Below, in pieces: positions 1 through 7,533 of a stretch of 64,000 bases of DNA (positions are counted from its first letter, which is position 1; every line of letters starts with the position of its first letter). The position numbers and the translations under genes were made by a program. The notes below the pieces were generated by a model that was given only the letters and a program-made list of their open reading frames with translations, was not told the origin of the DNA and made no database searches. The DNA is from Bradyrhizobium sp. 139. GTDB taxonomy: Bacteria; Pseudomonadota; Alphaproteobacteria; Rhizobiales; Xanthobacteraceae. Location: positions 248,001 to 312,000 of the forward strand of contig NZ_JADPKS010000008.1 in NCBI RefSeq assembly GCF_023074175.1, read 5' to 3'.

Positions 1-2547
1 CAGCTTCTGGCGGCGACCCAGCGCGAGCAGGCAGCAAGCGCGGCCATTCAGATCGGCCAGTTCATCGGCCAGATCGAAAACCAGATCAGATGGCTCTCGC
101 GCCTGCCTCCGGAGCTGTCGAGCAACGAAGACGACCGCCTGAACGCCATCCGACTCCTGCGCCTCTCGCCCGCGATCGCGGACATTACCGAACTCGACTC
201 GCAGGGCCGCGAGCAGGTGCGCGTGTCGCGCCGCGTCGCGGACAGGATCGGCAGCAAAGCCGATCTCTCGACCTTGCCGGCCTTCCACAGTGCCAATGAA
301 AGCCGGGCCTATTACGGGCCGGTCTACTTCCTCGGCGACACCGAGCCATTCATGACGCTCGCCACGCGCGGGACCGGGCGGGATCCCAATGTGATCGTGG
401 CCGACGTCAATCTGCGCTTCATCTGGGATCTCGTCGCCGGCATCAGGGTCGGCAACACCGGCAGGGCCTATGTGGTCGACCGCATGGGGGTCTTGATCGC
501 GCATCCCGATTTGTGGCCGGCACTGCGCCGCAGCGATCTGTCCGGGCATGCGGACGTGCGCGCCGCGCTCGATGGCGTGGGGCCGCCCTCGGGCGGCTTG
601 GTCAAGGAGGATATGTCGGGCCAGCGCGTGCTCTCGACCTATGCGACGGTGCCCTCGCTCGGCTGGCTGGTGTTCGTCGAGCTTCCGCTCAGCGAAGCCT
701 ATGCCCCGATCTATGCATCGATCGGACGCTCGACGTTTCTGCTGATCGTCCTGCTCGCCTTCGCGGCTCTGGTTTCTCTTCTGCTCAGCCGGCGCATGAC
801 CGTGCCAATCCAGATGTTGATGCAAGGCGCGCGGCGGATCGAAAGCGGCGATCTCGGCCTGCGGCTCGCCATCAAGACCGGCGACGAGCTGGAAGCGCTC
901 GGCGACCAGTTCAACCGGATGGCCGCTCACTTGCGAGAATCCTACGCGACGCTCGAGCGCAAGGTGATCGAGCGCACCTGCGAGCTCGAGAAGGCCCGCG
1001 ACCACGCCCTGGCCGAGCATGACGCAGCCGAGCGCGCGCGTGGGGCCGCCGTGCTGGCCAACGAAACCAAATCGCGCTTTCTCGCCGTCGTCAGTCACGA
1101 GCTGCGCACGCCGCTGAACGGCGTCATGGGCGTGCTGCAACTGCTCGACGACGGCAGCCTCAGCGAAGCTCAGCGCCGCCACCTCGCGACCGCCGCCGCG
1201 TCGGGCGAAACGCTGATCGCGCTGGTCGATGCCATCCTGGAATATGCCCGCCTGGAAGCCAGCACCGAAACGCTGGAGACGCGCGACTTCCGCCTCGACC
1301 AGCTCATCGAGGCCGCTGCCGATCTGATGCGTCCGCAGGCCTTCGGCAAGCGTCTGACCTTCGACCTCGCCTGCGATGAAAACGTCGAAACATTCGTGCA
1401 CGGCGATCCGGTGCGGCTCAATCGCATCCTGCTGAACCTGATCGGCAACGCGATCAAGTTCACGCCGAGTGGTGGCATCGGATTGAAGGCGACCGCCGCG
1501 CGGCATGACGATCATGTCCTGCTTTCCCTCACGGTTCGCGACACCGGCATCGGCATCGCGCCCGACATGCATGAGCGGATTTTTGAGGATTTCGTCCAGG
1601 CGGACGACAGCATCGTGCGGCGGTTCGGCGGCACCGGCCTGGGCCTCGCGATCGCGCGGCGCCTCACGCGCCTGATGCGCGGCGAACTGACGGTGGAGAG
1701 CACGCCGGGCGCGGGCAGCACATTCACGCTTCAAGTGCCGCTTGGCCGCGCCGCAGGCGATGTCGCCCAAGGTGTACTTCCGGCGCCGTCGCGGCAACTT
1801 CGCGTGCTGCTGGTCGATGACGATCCCGTCAATTGCGAGGTCGGCGAAGCGATCCTGAAGCGGCTCGGCCATCGCGCGACGATTGCCAGAAACGGCGCGT
1901 CGGCCGTCGCGCTCGCCCGCGATCAGGCGTTCGACATTATTCTGATGGATCTGCACATGCCCGACATGGACGGCGTGGAAGCGGCGTCGCGGATCGGCGC
2001 GCTCGGTCTGCCGAGGATGCCGCGCATCATCGCCGCGACCGCCGACGTCTCGGGCAGTGCCCGCGAACGGCTCGCCGGCGCAAGCATTACCAAAATCGTC
2101 AGCAAGCCGATCCTGATCAATGCGCTGCGCGAAGCGATCGAGGACGAACCGGAAGTCGGGCCGGCCGCAGCGCAGCTGGCCGCGGGCGTATTGATCGACC
2201 GGCATTTCCTCGACGACCAGAAGGAGATGTTGGGCGCCGCGCAAATCGCAAAGCTGCATCATTTGCTGCAGGAGACCAGCGACAGGCTGATCCAGGACAT
2301 CGCCAAGGCGGCAGCGATTGGCGATCACGTGCAGCTGGCGCGGCTCACGCACCAGCTCGGCAGCGCCGGAGGCGCACTCGGCCTCGTCAACCTGTTCGAG
2401 CGCTGCCGCGAATTGGAGTTGGCAGCCCCGTCGATGTCCCCGCCCGAATGCCAGAACGCCGCCCGCGAACTCGCCGCGCTTCAGAAGGCCTCGATGAGCG
2501 CACTGGACGATCTGCTCGCACCTGCCGAGCAGCGCCCGGTCACTTAA
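1..2547 (+). CDS. Hybrid sensor histidine kinase, 5' end cut by the window edge
   Basis: The frame is open from base 1, so this is the C-terminal 848 residues of a larger membrane kinase. An extracytoplasmic Cache-like sensor region fills roughly the first 240 visible residues. A membrane helix follows (about 245-264), then HAMP, then a HisKA domain with the phospho-acceptor His near residue 366 (SHELRTPLNG). The ATPase domain shows an N box (NLIGNAIKF), DTGIGI and GTGLGLAI. A receiver domain has its Asp near residue 650 (MDLHMPDMDG). A C-terminal Hpt domain has its His near residue 784 (THQLGSAGGALG). This is the complete phosphorelay set of TorS/ArcB-type kinases. No partner response regulator lies downstream, so its output is unknown. 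The family call is firm; the signal cannot be told. Confidence 0.93.
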   Translation, partial: QLLAATQREQAASAAIQIGQFIGQIENQIRWLSRLPPELSSNEDDRLNAIRLLRLSPAIADITELDSQGREQVRVSRRVADRIGSKADLSTLPAFHSANESRAYYGPVYFLGDTEPFMTLATRGTGRDPNVIVADVNLRFIWDLVAGIRVGNTGRAYVVDRMGVLIAHPDLWPALRRSDLSGHADVRAALDGVGPPSGGLVKEDMSGQRVLSTYATVPSLGWLVFVELPLSEAYAPIYASIGRSTFLLIVLLAFAALVSLLLSRRMTVPIQMLMQGARRIESGDLGLRLAIKTGDELEALGDQFNRMAAHLRESYATLERKVIERTCELEKARDHALAEHDAAERARGAAVLANETKSRFLAVVSHELRTPLNGVMGVLQLLDDGSLSEAQRRHLATAAASGETLIALVDAILEYARLEASTETLETRDFRLDQLIEAAADLMRPQAFGKRLTFDLACDENVETFVHGDPVRLNRILLNLIGNAIKFTPSGGIGLKATAARHDDHVLLSLTVRDTGIGIAPDMHERIFEDFVQADDSIVRRFGGTGLGLAIARRLTRLMRGELTVESTPGAGSTFTLQVPLGRAAGDVAQGVLPAPSRQLRVLLVDDDPVNCEVGEAILKRLGHRATIARNGASAVALARDQAFDIILMDLHMPDMDGVEAASRIGALGLPRMPRIIAATADVSGSARERLAGASITKIVSKPILINALREAIEDEPEVGPAAAQLAAGVLIDRHFLDDQKEMLGAAQIAKLHHLLQETSDRLIQDIAKAAAIGDHVQLARLTHQLGSAGGALGLVNLFERCRELELAAPSMSPPECQNAARELAALQKASMSALDDLLAPAEQRPVT

Positions 2548-2594
2548 AGCATGATCCGGAAAAGTGCGAAGCGGTTTTCCGAAAAGATCATGCT
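2548..2594. repeat. Palindromic intergenic repeat after the kinase gene
   Basis: The outer arms AGCATGATC (2548-2556) and GATCATGCT (2586-2594) are perfect complements. Inner arms CGGAAAA and TTTTCCG are nested inside. It begins directly at the kinase stop codon. The sequence resembles a dispersed repeat that I recall from Bradyrhizobium and Rhodopseudomonas intergenic regions. It may act as a transcript-end hairpin. Confidence 0.75.
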
Positions 2595-2606
2595 CAAACA
2601 ATAAAC

Positions 2607-2647
2607 TAAAGCGCGATGACGATTCATCCTAATCTCATCGCGCTTTA
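2607..2647. terminator. Hairpin between convergent genes, overlapping the LysR stop
   Basis: A 13-base perfect inverted repeat has arms TAAAGCGCGATGA (2607-2619) and TCATCGCGCTTTA (2635-2647) around a 15-base loop. It sits between the kinase gene and the convergent LysR gene, and its right arm covers the LysR stop codon. There is no strong T tract, so it could be a bidirectional terminator or an mRNA 3' end structure. Confidence 0.6.
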
Positions 2648-3564
2648 GCCGCAGCGGATTTGCGCGCGACAGCCTCATCTTCGCGGCCAAAACGCTCGAC
2701 CAGGAAATCGATAAACAGCCGCACCTTCACCGACAGATGCCGGGTCGGCGGATAGACCGCATAAAGCGCGAGCGGCGGCGCAGAATAATCCTTCAGCACG
2801 GCGCGCAGCTCGCCTGTCCGCAAGGCCTCAGTGGCGATGAACTCGGGAAGCAGCGCAAGACCCCTGCCCTTGATGGCGACATCGCGCAGCACTTCGGCAT
2901 TGTTGACGCACAGCGACCAGGCCGGCTGGATCCAGTGGTCGCCGTCGCTGCCTGTGAGCTTCCACTGATTGCCGGTGAGCAGGAAGCCGTAGGTGAGCGA
3001 GGTGTGCTCGCGCAGATCCTGCGGATGTTTTGGCGTGCCGTGACGCGCGAGATAGTCCGGCGAAGCGCAGATCATGCGCGCAACTGGCACGATCTTCCGC
3101 GCGATCAGGCTGGAGGATTCCAGCTCCGCGATCCGCAGCGTGACGTCAGAACCGTCCTGGACGGGATCGAGCAGATCGTCGCTGAGCACGAGCTGGAGCT
3201 GAAGCTCCGGATAGCGCGCCATGAAATCGGCGAGCACCGGCCCGAGCCGCAGCGTGCCGAACGACATCGGCGCATTGACGCGCAGCAAGCCCCGCGGTGC
3301 CGACTGTGCCTGCGTCACTGCCTGGTCGGCCGCCTCGATCTCCGACAGGATCACGACCGCGCGCTCGAAATAGCGCTGGCCGTTCTCGGTCGGGCTTGCA
3401 TGCCGCGTGGTCCGGTTCAGCAGCTGCACGCCGAGGCTCTCCTCGAGGTCGGCGATGTATTTGCTGATCGCCGAGCGCGACAGCCGCAACTGGCGGCCCG
3501 CCTCGGCAAAGCTGCCGCTTTCGACCACCTTCACGAAGGCCCGGAGGCTGGCGAGCTTATCCAA
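2635..3564 (-). CDS. LysR-family transcriptional regulator
   Basis: The 309-residue protein has an N-terminal winged helix-turn-helix (about residues 1-60, with FAEAGRQLRLSRSAISKYIADLEESLG) and a LysR substrate-binding domain over the rest, which is the usual family length. The start is a TTG at 3562-3564; the family begins at this point (DKLASLRAFVKVVESGSF). The gene is divergent from the ring-cleaving dioxygenase/hydrolase pair and is probably its regulator. Two related inverted repeats lie in the shared promoter (3578-3635). The ligand is unknown; a quinone or catechol would fit the neighbours. The family call is secure, the target inferred. Confidence 0.92.
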   Translation of the reverse strand: MDKLASLRAFVKVVESGSFAEAGRQLRLSRSAISKYIADLEESLGVQLLNRTTRHASPTENGQRYFERAVVILSEIEAADQAVTQAQSAPRGLLRVNAPMSFGTLRLGPVLADFMARYPELQLQLVLSDDLLDPVQDGSDVTLRIAELESSSLIARKIVPVARMICASPDYLARHGTPKHPQDLREHTSLTYGFLLTGNQWKLTGSDGDHWIQPAWSLCVNNAEVLRDVAIKGRGLALLPEFIATEALRTGELRAVLKDYSAPPLALYAVYPPTRHLSVKVRLFIDFLVERFGREDEAVARKSAAAKAR

Positions 3565-3577
3565 AGGCCGGCCCAGG

Positions 3578-3635
3578 CGATTGTTTCCAAATCGTAGACA
3601 TAGCCGTCATATTTGCATGGATTGTCTCCAATCCA
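3578..3635. promoter_or_regulatory. Two LysR-type operator candidates
   Basis: Two copies of GATTGTYTCCAA lie in the divergent promoter. The first (3578-3594) has arms CGATT and AATCG. The second (3618-3635) is a perfect repeat TGGATTG-tctc-CAATCCA. Their centres are about 40 bases apart, close to four helical turns, as expected for the recognition and activation sites of a LysR tetramer. The binding itself is inferred. Confidence 0.55.
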
Positions 3636-3693
3636 AAGCGGAACGATATTTCCGGCCAGAGCAAGACCGCTCCGAAAGCTTTGGAGGACGACG

Positions 3694-4632
3694 ATGTCTG
3701 GACTGCACCATGTCACCGCGATCGCCGGCGACCCCATCAGGAATTTCGGCTTTTACACCCGCGACCTCGGCCTGCGCTTCGTCAAGAAGACCGTCAATTT
3801 CGACGATCCCGGCACCTATCACTTCTATTATGGCGACGAGACCGGCCGGCCCGGCACCATCCTGACCTTCTTCCCTTGGGCCGGCGTGCCGGCCGGGCGG
3901 CGCGGCGTCGGCGAGACCCATCAGACCGCCTTTCGCGTGCCGCAGCGCTCGCTCGGCTATTGGACGCAGCGCTTCACCGAGAAGGGCATCGCCTACGAGG
4001 CGCTGGAAAAGCGCTTTGGCGAGTCCGTGCTGCCGTTCACCGACCCTGATGGCATGGCGCTCGCGCTGGTCGGCGTATCCGGCACCGAGGACGAGCCCGG
4101 CTGGAGCAACGGCGACGTGCCGGCCGAGCACGCGATCCGCGGCTTCCATGGCGTGACCTTGCTGCTCGACGGCGCGGCGAAGACGGCGGCCGTCCTAACC
4201 GACGTGTTCGGCTTCAGGGAGACGGGACGCGAAGGCTCGGTGATCCGTTTCAAGGCACCGGGCGATGTCGAAGGCAGTGTCGTCGATATCTACGAGGCCA
4301 AGGGCTTTTTGCGCGGCCATCAGGGCGGCGGCTCGGTGCACCACATCGCGTTCCGCGCGGCTGACGATGCCGAGCAGGGCCAGATGGCGCAAAAGCTCGT
4401 GTCCAATCACGGGCTGCACCCGACCGAGCAGCGCGACCGCAACTACTTCCGCTCGGTCTATTTCCGCGAGCCCGGCGGCGTGCTGTTCGAGATCGCGACC
4501 GACATCCCCGGCTTCGCCGTCGATGAGCCCGTCGCGACGCTGGGACGTGATCTGAAGCTGCCGGGCTTCCTCGAAGCGCAGCGCAAGCAGATCGAGGGCG
4601 TGCTGCCGAGCCTGGAAGAGAGCGTGTCATGA
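3694..4632 (+). CDS. Ring-cleaving dioxygenase of the VOC/glyoxalase family (MhqO/PcpA-like)
   Basis: The 312-residue protein has two tandem VOC modules, the layout of MhqO/YkcA and PcpA-type (hydro)quinone dioxygenases. Likely metal ligands are an N-terminal His (LHHVTAIAGD), a His in the second module (VHHIAFRAADD) and a late Glu (GVLFEIATD), matching the two-His-one-carboxylate site. The start at 3694 has GGAGG seven bases upstream; an earlier in-frame ATG at 3613 lies inside the operator region and lacks such a site. The next gene overlaps it by 4 bases. The pair resembles the mhqOD quinone-resistance genes of Bacillus. The exact substrate is not determined. Confidence 0.88.
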   Translation: MSGLHHVTAIAGDPIRNFGFYTRDLGLRFVKKTVNFDDPGTYHFYYGDETGRPGTILTFFPWAGVPAGRRGVGETHQTAFRVPQRSLGYWTQRFTEKGIAYEALEKRFGESVLPFTDPDGMALALVGVSGTEDEPGWSNGDVPAEHAIRGFHGVTLLLDGAAKTAAVLTDVFGFRETGREGSVIRFKAPGDVEGSVVDIYEAKGFLRGHQGGGSVHHIAFRAADDAEQGQMAQKLVSNHGLHPTEQRDRNYFRSVYFREPGGVLFEIATDIPGFAVDEPVATLGRDLKLPGFLEAQRKQIEGVLPSLEESVS

Positions 4633-5255
4633 CCGAGAGTGCATTCGTCCATCGTTTCGAGCCCGCGCGTGACGCGGGCTCGCGCCCACTCCTGCTGCTG
4701 CACGGCACCGGCGGCGACGAGAACGATCTGCTCGGGCGTGGCAAAATGATCTCGCCCGGCGCAGCCCTGCTCTCGCCGCGCGGCCGCGTGCTCGAGCACG
4801 GCATGCCGCGCTTTTTTCGCCGCCTCACTGAGGGCGTGTTCGACGAGGAGGATGTTCGCCGCCGCGCGCACGAACTCGGCGACTTCGTTAGCGACGCGCG
4901 GCAGCGCTACGGCATCGCCGCGCCGATTGCGGTCGGCTTTTCGAACGGTGCCAACATCGCAGCCGCGCTGCTGCTGTTGAAGCCGGAGGTGCTCGCAGGC
5001 GCGATCCTGCTGCGCGCCATGGTGCCGCTGTCGGATCCGCCCAAGGCTGAACTCGACGGCAAGCCGGTTCTGCTCCTGTCCGGGCAGGCCGATCCGATCG
5101 TGCCGGCAAGCAACTCGGTCCGGCTGGCGGCTCTGTTGTCGGAATCAGGGGCGAGTGTGAGTCACAGAGTCCTGCCGGCAGGCCATCAATTGTCGCAGGC
5201 TGACGTGACGCTGGCCCGCAATTGGATCAGCAACGTCAGCGCGGAGGCGGCGTAA
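4629..5255 (+). CDS. Alpha/beta hydrolase, phospholipase/carboxylesterase family (MhqD-like)
   Basis: The 208-residue serine hydrolase has all catalytic parts visible: an oxyanion segment LLHGTGGDEND near residue 24, nucleophile Ser in GFSNGAN, Asp in SGQADPIVP and His in PAGHQLS. Length and order fit the Abhydrolase_2/esterase family. Its ATG overlaps the dioxygenase stop codon (ATGA), so the two are translationally coupled. In Bacillus the same gene order (mhqO, mhqD) serves hydroquinone detoxification. That role here is inferred from synteny and could instead be general ester hydrolysis. Confidence 0.88.
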   Translation: MTESAFVHRFEPARDAGSRPLLLLHGTGGDENDLLGRGKMISPGAALLSPRGRVLEHGMPRFFRRLTEGVFDEEDVRRRAHELGDFVSDARQRYGIAAPIAVGFSNGANIAAALLLLKPEVLAGAILLRAMVPLSDPPKAELDGKPVLLLSGQADPIVPASNSVRLAALLSESGASVSHRVLPAGHQLSQADVTLARNWISNVSAEAA

Positions 5256-5267
5256 TCTGGCGAGCGG

Positions 5268-5289
5268 CGCATCGTTCACGAACGGTGCG
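5268..5289. terminator. Hairpin between convergent genes
   Basis: Arms CGCATCGTTC and GAACGGTGCG pair with one mismatch (G-T wobble possible in RNA) around a 2-base loop. It lies between the hydrolase and corA, which converge. No T run is present on either side. Confidence 0.45.
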
Positions 5290-5311
5290 TCGCGCGCGAT
5301 CACTGCTTACT

Positions 5312-6286
5312 TCAATCGAACCAGCCGCGCCGCTTGAACCAGACCAAAGGCAACACGCCGCTGGCAATGATGGCCAGCAAGGCCAGCGGGTAGCCGAACG
5401 TCCAGCTCAACTCCGGCATATTCTTGAAGTTCATGCCCCAGATTCCAACCAGGATGGTGGGTGGCACGCCGACGACGGACACGATCGTGAGGACCTTGAA
5501 AAGCTCGTTCTGCTGGATGTTGATGAACCCGAGCACGGCATCGAGCAGAAGCTGAATCTTGTCGGACAATCGCGTCTCGTAGTCGCTGAGTGAAACGACG
5601 TCCTTCGATACAGCATCGAGACGCTTCTTCGACCCGGCAGTGATCCACTCGCTGCCGACATCGCCGGCAAACGACGCGATACGGCCGACGCCAAGCAGAA
5701 CATCGCGCGCCTTGGTGAGACGATCGGCCAGTTCGCCGATATTCTCCAACGCCTCGTGCATTCTCCGGCTCGAGCGAACCGGCCGCTTGGTTCGAACCAG
5801 CCCGCCCTTGAAGACGCCTCTCGATAGGAGATCGACCTTCGCGCCCAAATGCTCCAGCACATCGGCGCCGCGATCGATCATGGCCTCGAGCAGGCTGGTG
5901 AACACGCACATGCCGTTCTCCAGGCTGTCGTCCGAACCTATGCGTTTCCCGACGTCGTCAAAGATCGGCAGTTGCGCGAACCGCACCGTCACCAGGACGT
6001 GCGGGCCGATGACAAACCCCACCGGCGTGATCTCGGCCTCGTTGTCCTCGTTGAGCCGGACCGCCGGCGCGCTGAGATAGAGCGTGCCATGATCGAAGAT
6101 CAGCCGGCTCGACGCCTCGATCTCGCTGAGCGACTCCGCGGACGGAATGCGTATCTTCAGCAATCGTTCGACGAATTGCTTTTCCTTCGCGGTCGCATCC
6201 AAGAGATCAGCCCAGATGATCTCGGACGGCATTTCCGCCCCGATGCCTTGCCAGTCGTCGGACGGCCACCTGTATAGTTTGAGCAA
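5312..6286 (-). CDS. corA: CorA-family divalent metal ion transporter
   Basis: The protein of about 324 residues ends in two membrane helices. The first is followed by the diagnostic GMN motif (WGMNFKNMPELSW), and the tail FGYPLALL...WFKRRGWFD closely resembles that of E. coli CorA. The long helical cytoplasmic part precedes it. CorA forms a pentameric Mg2+/Co2+ channel in the inner membrane. I chose the TTG start at 6286 (GGAG eight bases upstream) because it gives the family length and the usual ML start; ATG at 6325 or 6553 would add 13 or 89 residues of non-family sequence. It could be a ZntB-like exporter variant. Confidence 0.87.
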   Translation of the reverse strand: MLKLYRWPSDDWQGIGAEMPSEIIWADLLDATAKEKQFVERLLKIRIPSAESLSEIEASSRLIFDHGTLYLSAPAVRLNEDNEAEITPVGFVIGPHVLVTVRFAQLPIFDDVGKRIGSDDSLENGMCVFTSLLEAMIDRGADVLEHLGAKVDLLSRGVFKGGLVRTKRPVRSSRRMHEALENIGELADRLTKARDVLLGVGRIASFAGDVGSEWITAGSKKRLDAVSKDVVSLSDYETRLSDKIQLLLDAVLGFINIQQNELFKVLTIVSVVGVPPTILVGIWGMNFKNMPELSWTFGYPLALLAIIASGVLPLVWFKRRGWFD

Positions 6287-6869
6287 GAACCGAACTCCGT
6301 AACCCGCGCACAGGAGCGCACGCATGCGGCCATCCTGCACCGGGCTAACGCGTGAGGGTTCCAGTCGTTCAATGCCGTGGCGGATCGACGATGCATTCCG
6401 GCAACAGGCGTTCGCAAAACCGCAGTCAATTTGGGGCTGGTTGTTGTTCTCGGAAATAGGATTTGGAGAGCAGCGAGAGCTGTGCGGCCGTGGGCTTTGA
6501 ATCCCGAATGCGCGGGCGGGTGAGCCAAACAAAAACTGCGAAAACAACCCCATGCACAGTAGCCGGGGGTTGGAAAATCAACGGCTTACGCGGGCAGTGC
6601 GCGGCAGGCCACGAGGCGAAGACAGACCCCTCACCCGAGTGAGTCTGTGTCTATCGGCGCCGCTGCCCTCTCCCGCAACATAGGGAGAGGGCGCAGCAAC
6701 GGGCCGCAACGCCGTTTGACTCGTCGGGCAAAACAGGGGCATAGTGGCAACATCGGAAAATCCGCAGCATCGTGCCACCCCGTCATCCTGAGGTGCGAGC
6801 TCGGCAGCGCGACCGCGCTGCCGGGCGAGCCTCGAGGGATGAACGGCCCATCTTTAACCGGACCAGCGC
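6287..6869. other. Intergenic stretch upstream of corA
   Basis: No convincing gene is seen in this stretch of about 580 bases. It holds the corA leader, a perfect 9-base inverted repeat CCCTCTCCC/GGGAGAGGG (6666-6674 and 6683-6691) and one copy of the dispersed repeat described at 6780-6846. Frames crossing it show no family-like sequence. Confidence 0.6.
6780..6846 (+). repeat. Dispersed palindromic repeat, copy 1 (left flank of the GIY-YIG gene)
   Basis: It begins CGTCATCCTGAGGTGCGAG and ends near CGAGCCTCGAGGGATGAACG; the two ends are imperfect inverted complements. The same sequence recurs inverted at 7183-7243 and direct at 7341-7409. Confidence 0.8.
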
Positions 6870-7178
6870 TTACTTCTTGGACTTGGGCGCTCCCGCGCGC
6901 CTCCGCGCAAGCTGGCTCACAGATCTCCAATCCGAACGAATGAGCGCCTCCTTCTTGGCTCGGCTCCATCCCTTGAGCTGCCGCTCGGCCGCGATGCCGT
7001 CCGTTATGCGATCGAAATACTCCGACCACACGAGAACGACCGGCCGTCTCGAATGGGTGTGTCCCGGATAGGCCCCGGCATTGTGCTCGTCGACACGCTT
7101 GGATGTGTCCTCACCAGTGGCGCTTCCGATGTAGAAAGAGCCATCCGCACAGTGCAGCATGTAGACATAGATGCCCAC
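6870..7178 (-). CDS. GIY-YIG nuclease-domain protein (UPF0213-like)
   Basis: This 102-residue protein is essentially one GIY-YIG domain: YVYMLHCADGSFYIGSA at residues 4-20, a conserved Arg/His region (KRVDEHNAG), and Glu in AAERQLKGWSRAKKEALI. The start is GTG at 7176-7178. UPF0213 proteins are putative endonucleases of unknown role. Copies of one palindromic repeat sit 23 bases beyond the stop and 4 bases before the start, in opposite orientation, so the gene is boxed by an inverted pair. The lysine-rich tail (APKSKK) is typical of small DNA-binding proteins. Confidence 0.88.
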   Translation of the reverse strand: MGIYVYMLHCADGSFYIGSATGEDTSKRVDEHNAGAYPGHTHSRRPVVLVWSEYFDRITDGIAAERQLKGWSRAKKEALIRSDWRSVSQLARRRAGAPKSKK

Positions 7179-7182
7179 AACA

Positions 7183-7243
7183 CATCCTTCGAGGCTCTCC
7201 GTACGGTGCTTTGCACCGCACGGCTCGCACCTCAGGATGACGG
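7183..7243 (-). repeat. Dispersed palindromic repeat, copy 2 (right flank of the GIY-YIG gene)
   Basis: An inverted copy of 6780-6846: it reads CATCCTTCGAGGCTC at the left and CTCGCACCTCAGGATGACGG at the right. It starts 4 bases from the GIY-YIG start codon. Confidence 0.8.
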
Positions 7244-7340
7244 CAGTGAGCTCGTTGTCAACACTTGATGAGGCAATTTATGATTGTACCGTTGCTTTTA
7301 CTTTGGTTTGAGCGTTTTAGAATCGAGGTAGCTTCCAACC

Positions 7341-7409
7341 CCGTCATCCTGAGGCGCGAGGCCGGCAGTGTGACCGCACTGCCGGACGAGCCTCGAAGGA
7401 TGTACGGCC
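7341..7409 (+). repeat. Dispersed palindromic repeat, copy 3
   Basis: A direct copy relative to 6780-6846, beginning CCGTCATCCTGAGGCGCGAG and ending CCTCGAAGGATGTACGGCC. Confidence 0.8.
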
Positions 7410-7533
7410 GAGATGCAGCCGGGCCGTCGCCCTTCGAGGGCCGCTGAAGAAGCGGCCACCTCCAGCGACAACCGCTTCGCGGTTGCGCGGGGGTAACGGC
7501 GACAGATTCGCACTCCCGATGTCTGTGCGGCCC

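Larger units (their letters stand above)
7179..7533. other. Repeat-rich intergenic stretch
   Basis: The 355 bases hold two copies of the dispersed repeat (7183-7243 inverted, 7341-7409 direct) and a T-rich patch around 7275-7320. I see no gene here. Confidence 0.6.

Noticed and set aside
6554..6869. A possible additional gene upstream of corA
   Set aside because: Short frames here are repeat-derived or low complexity and none shows a domain or ribosome binding site.
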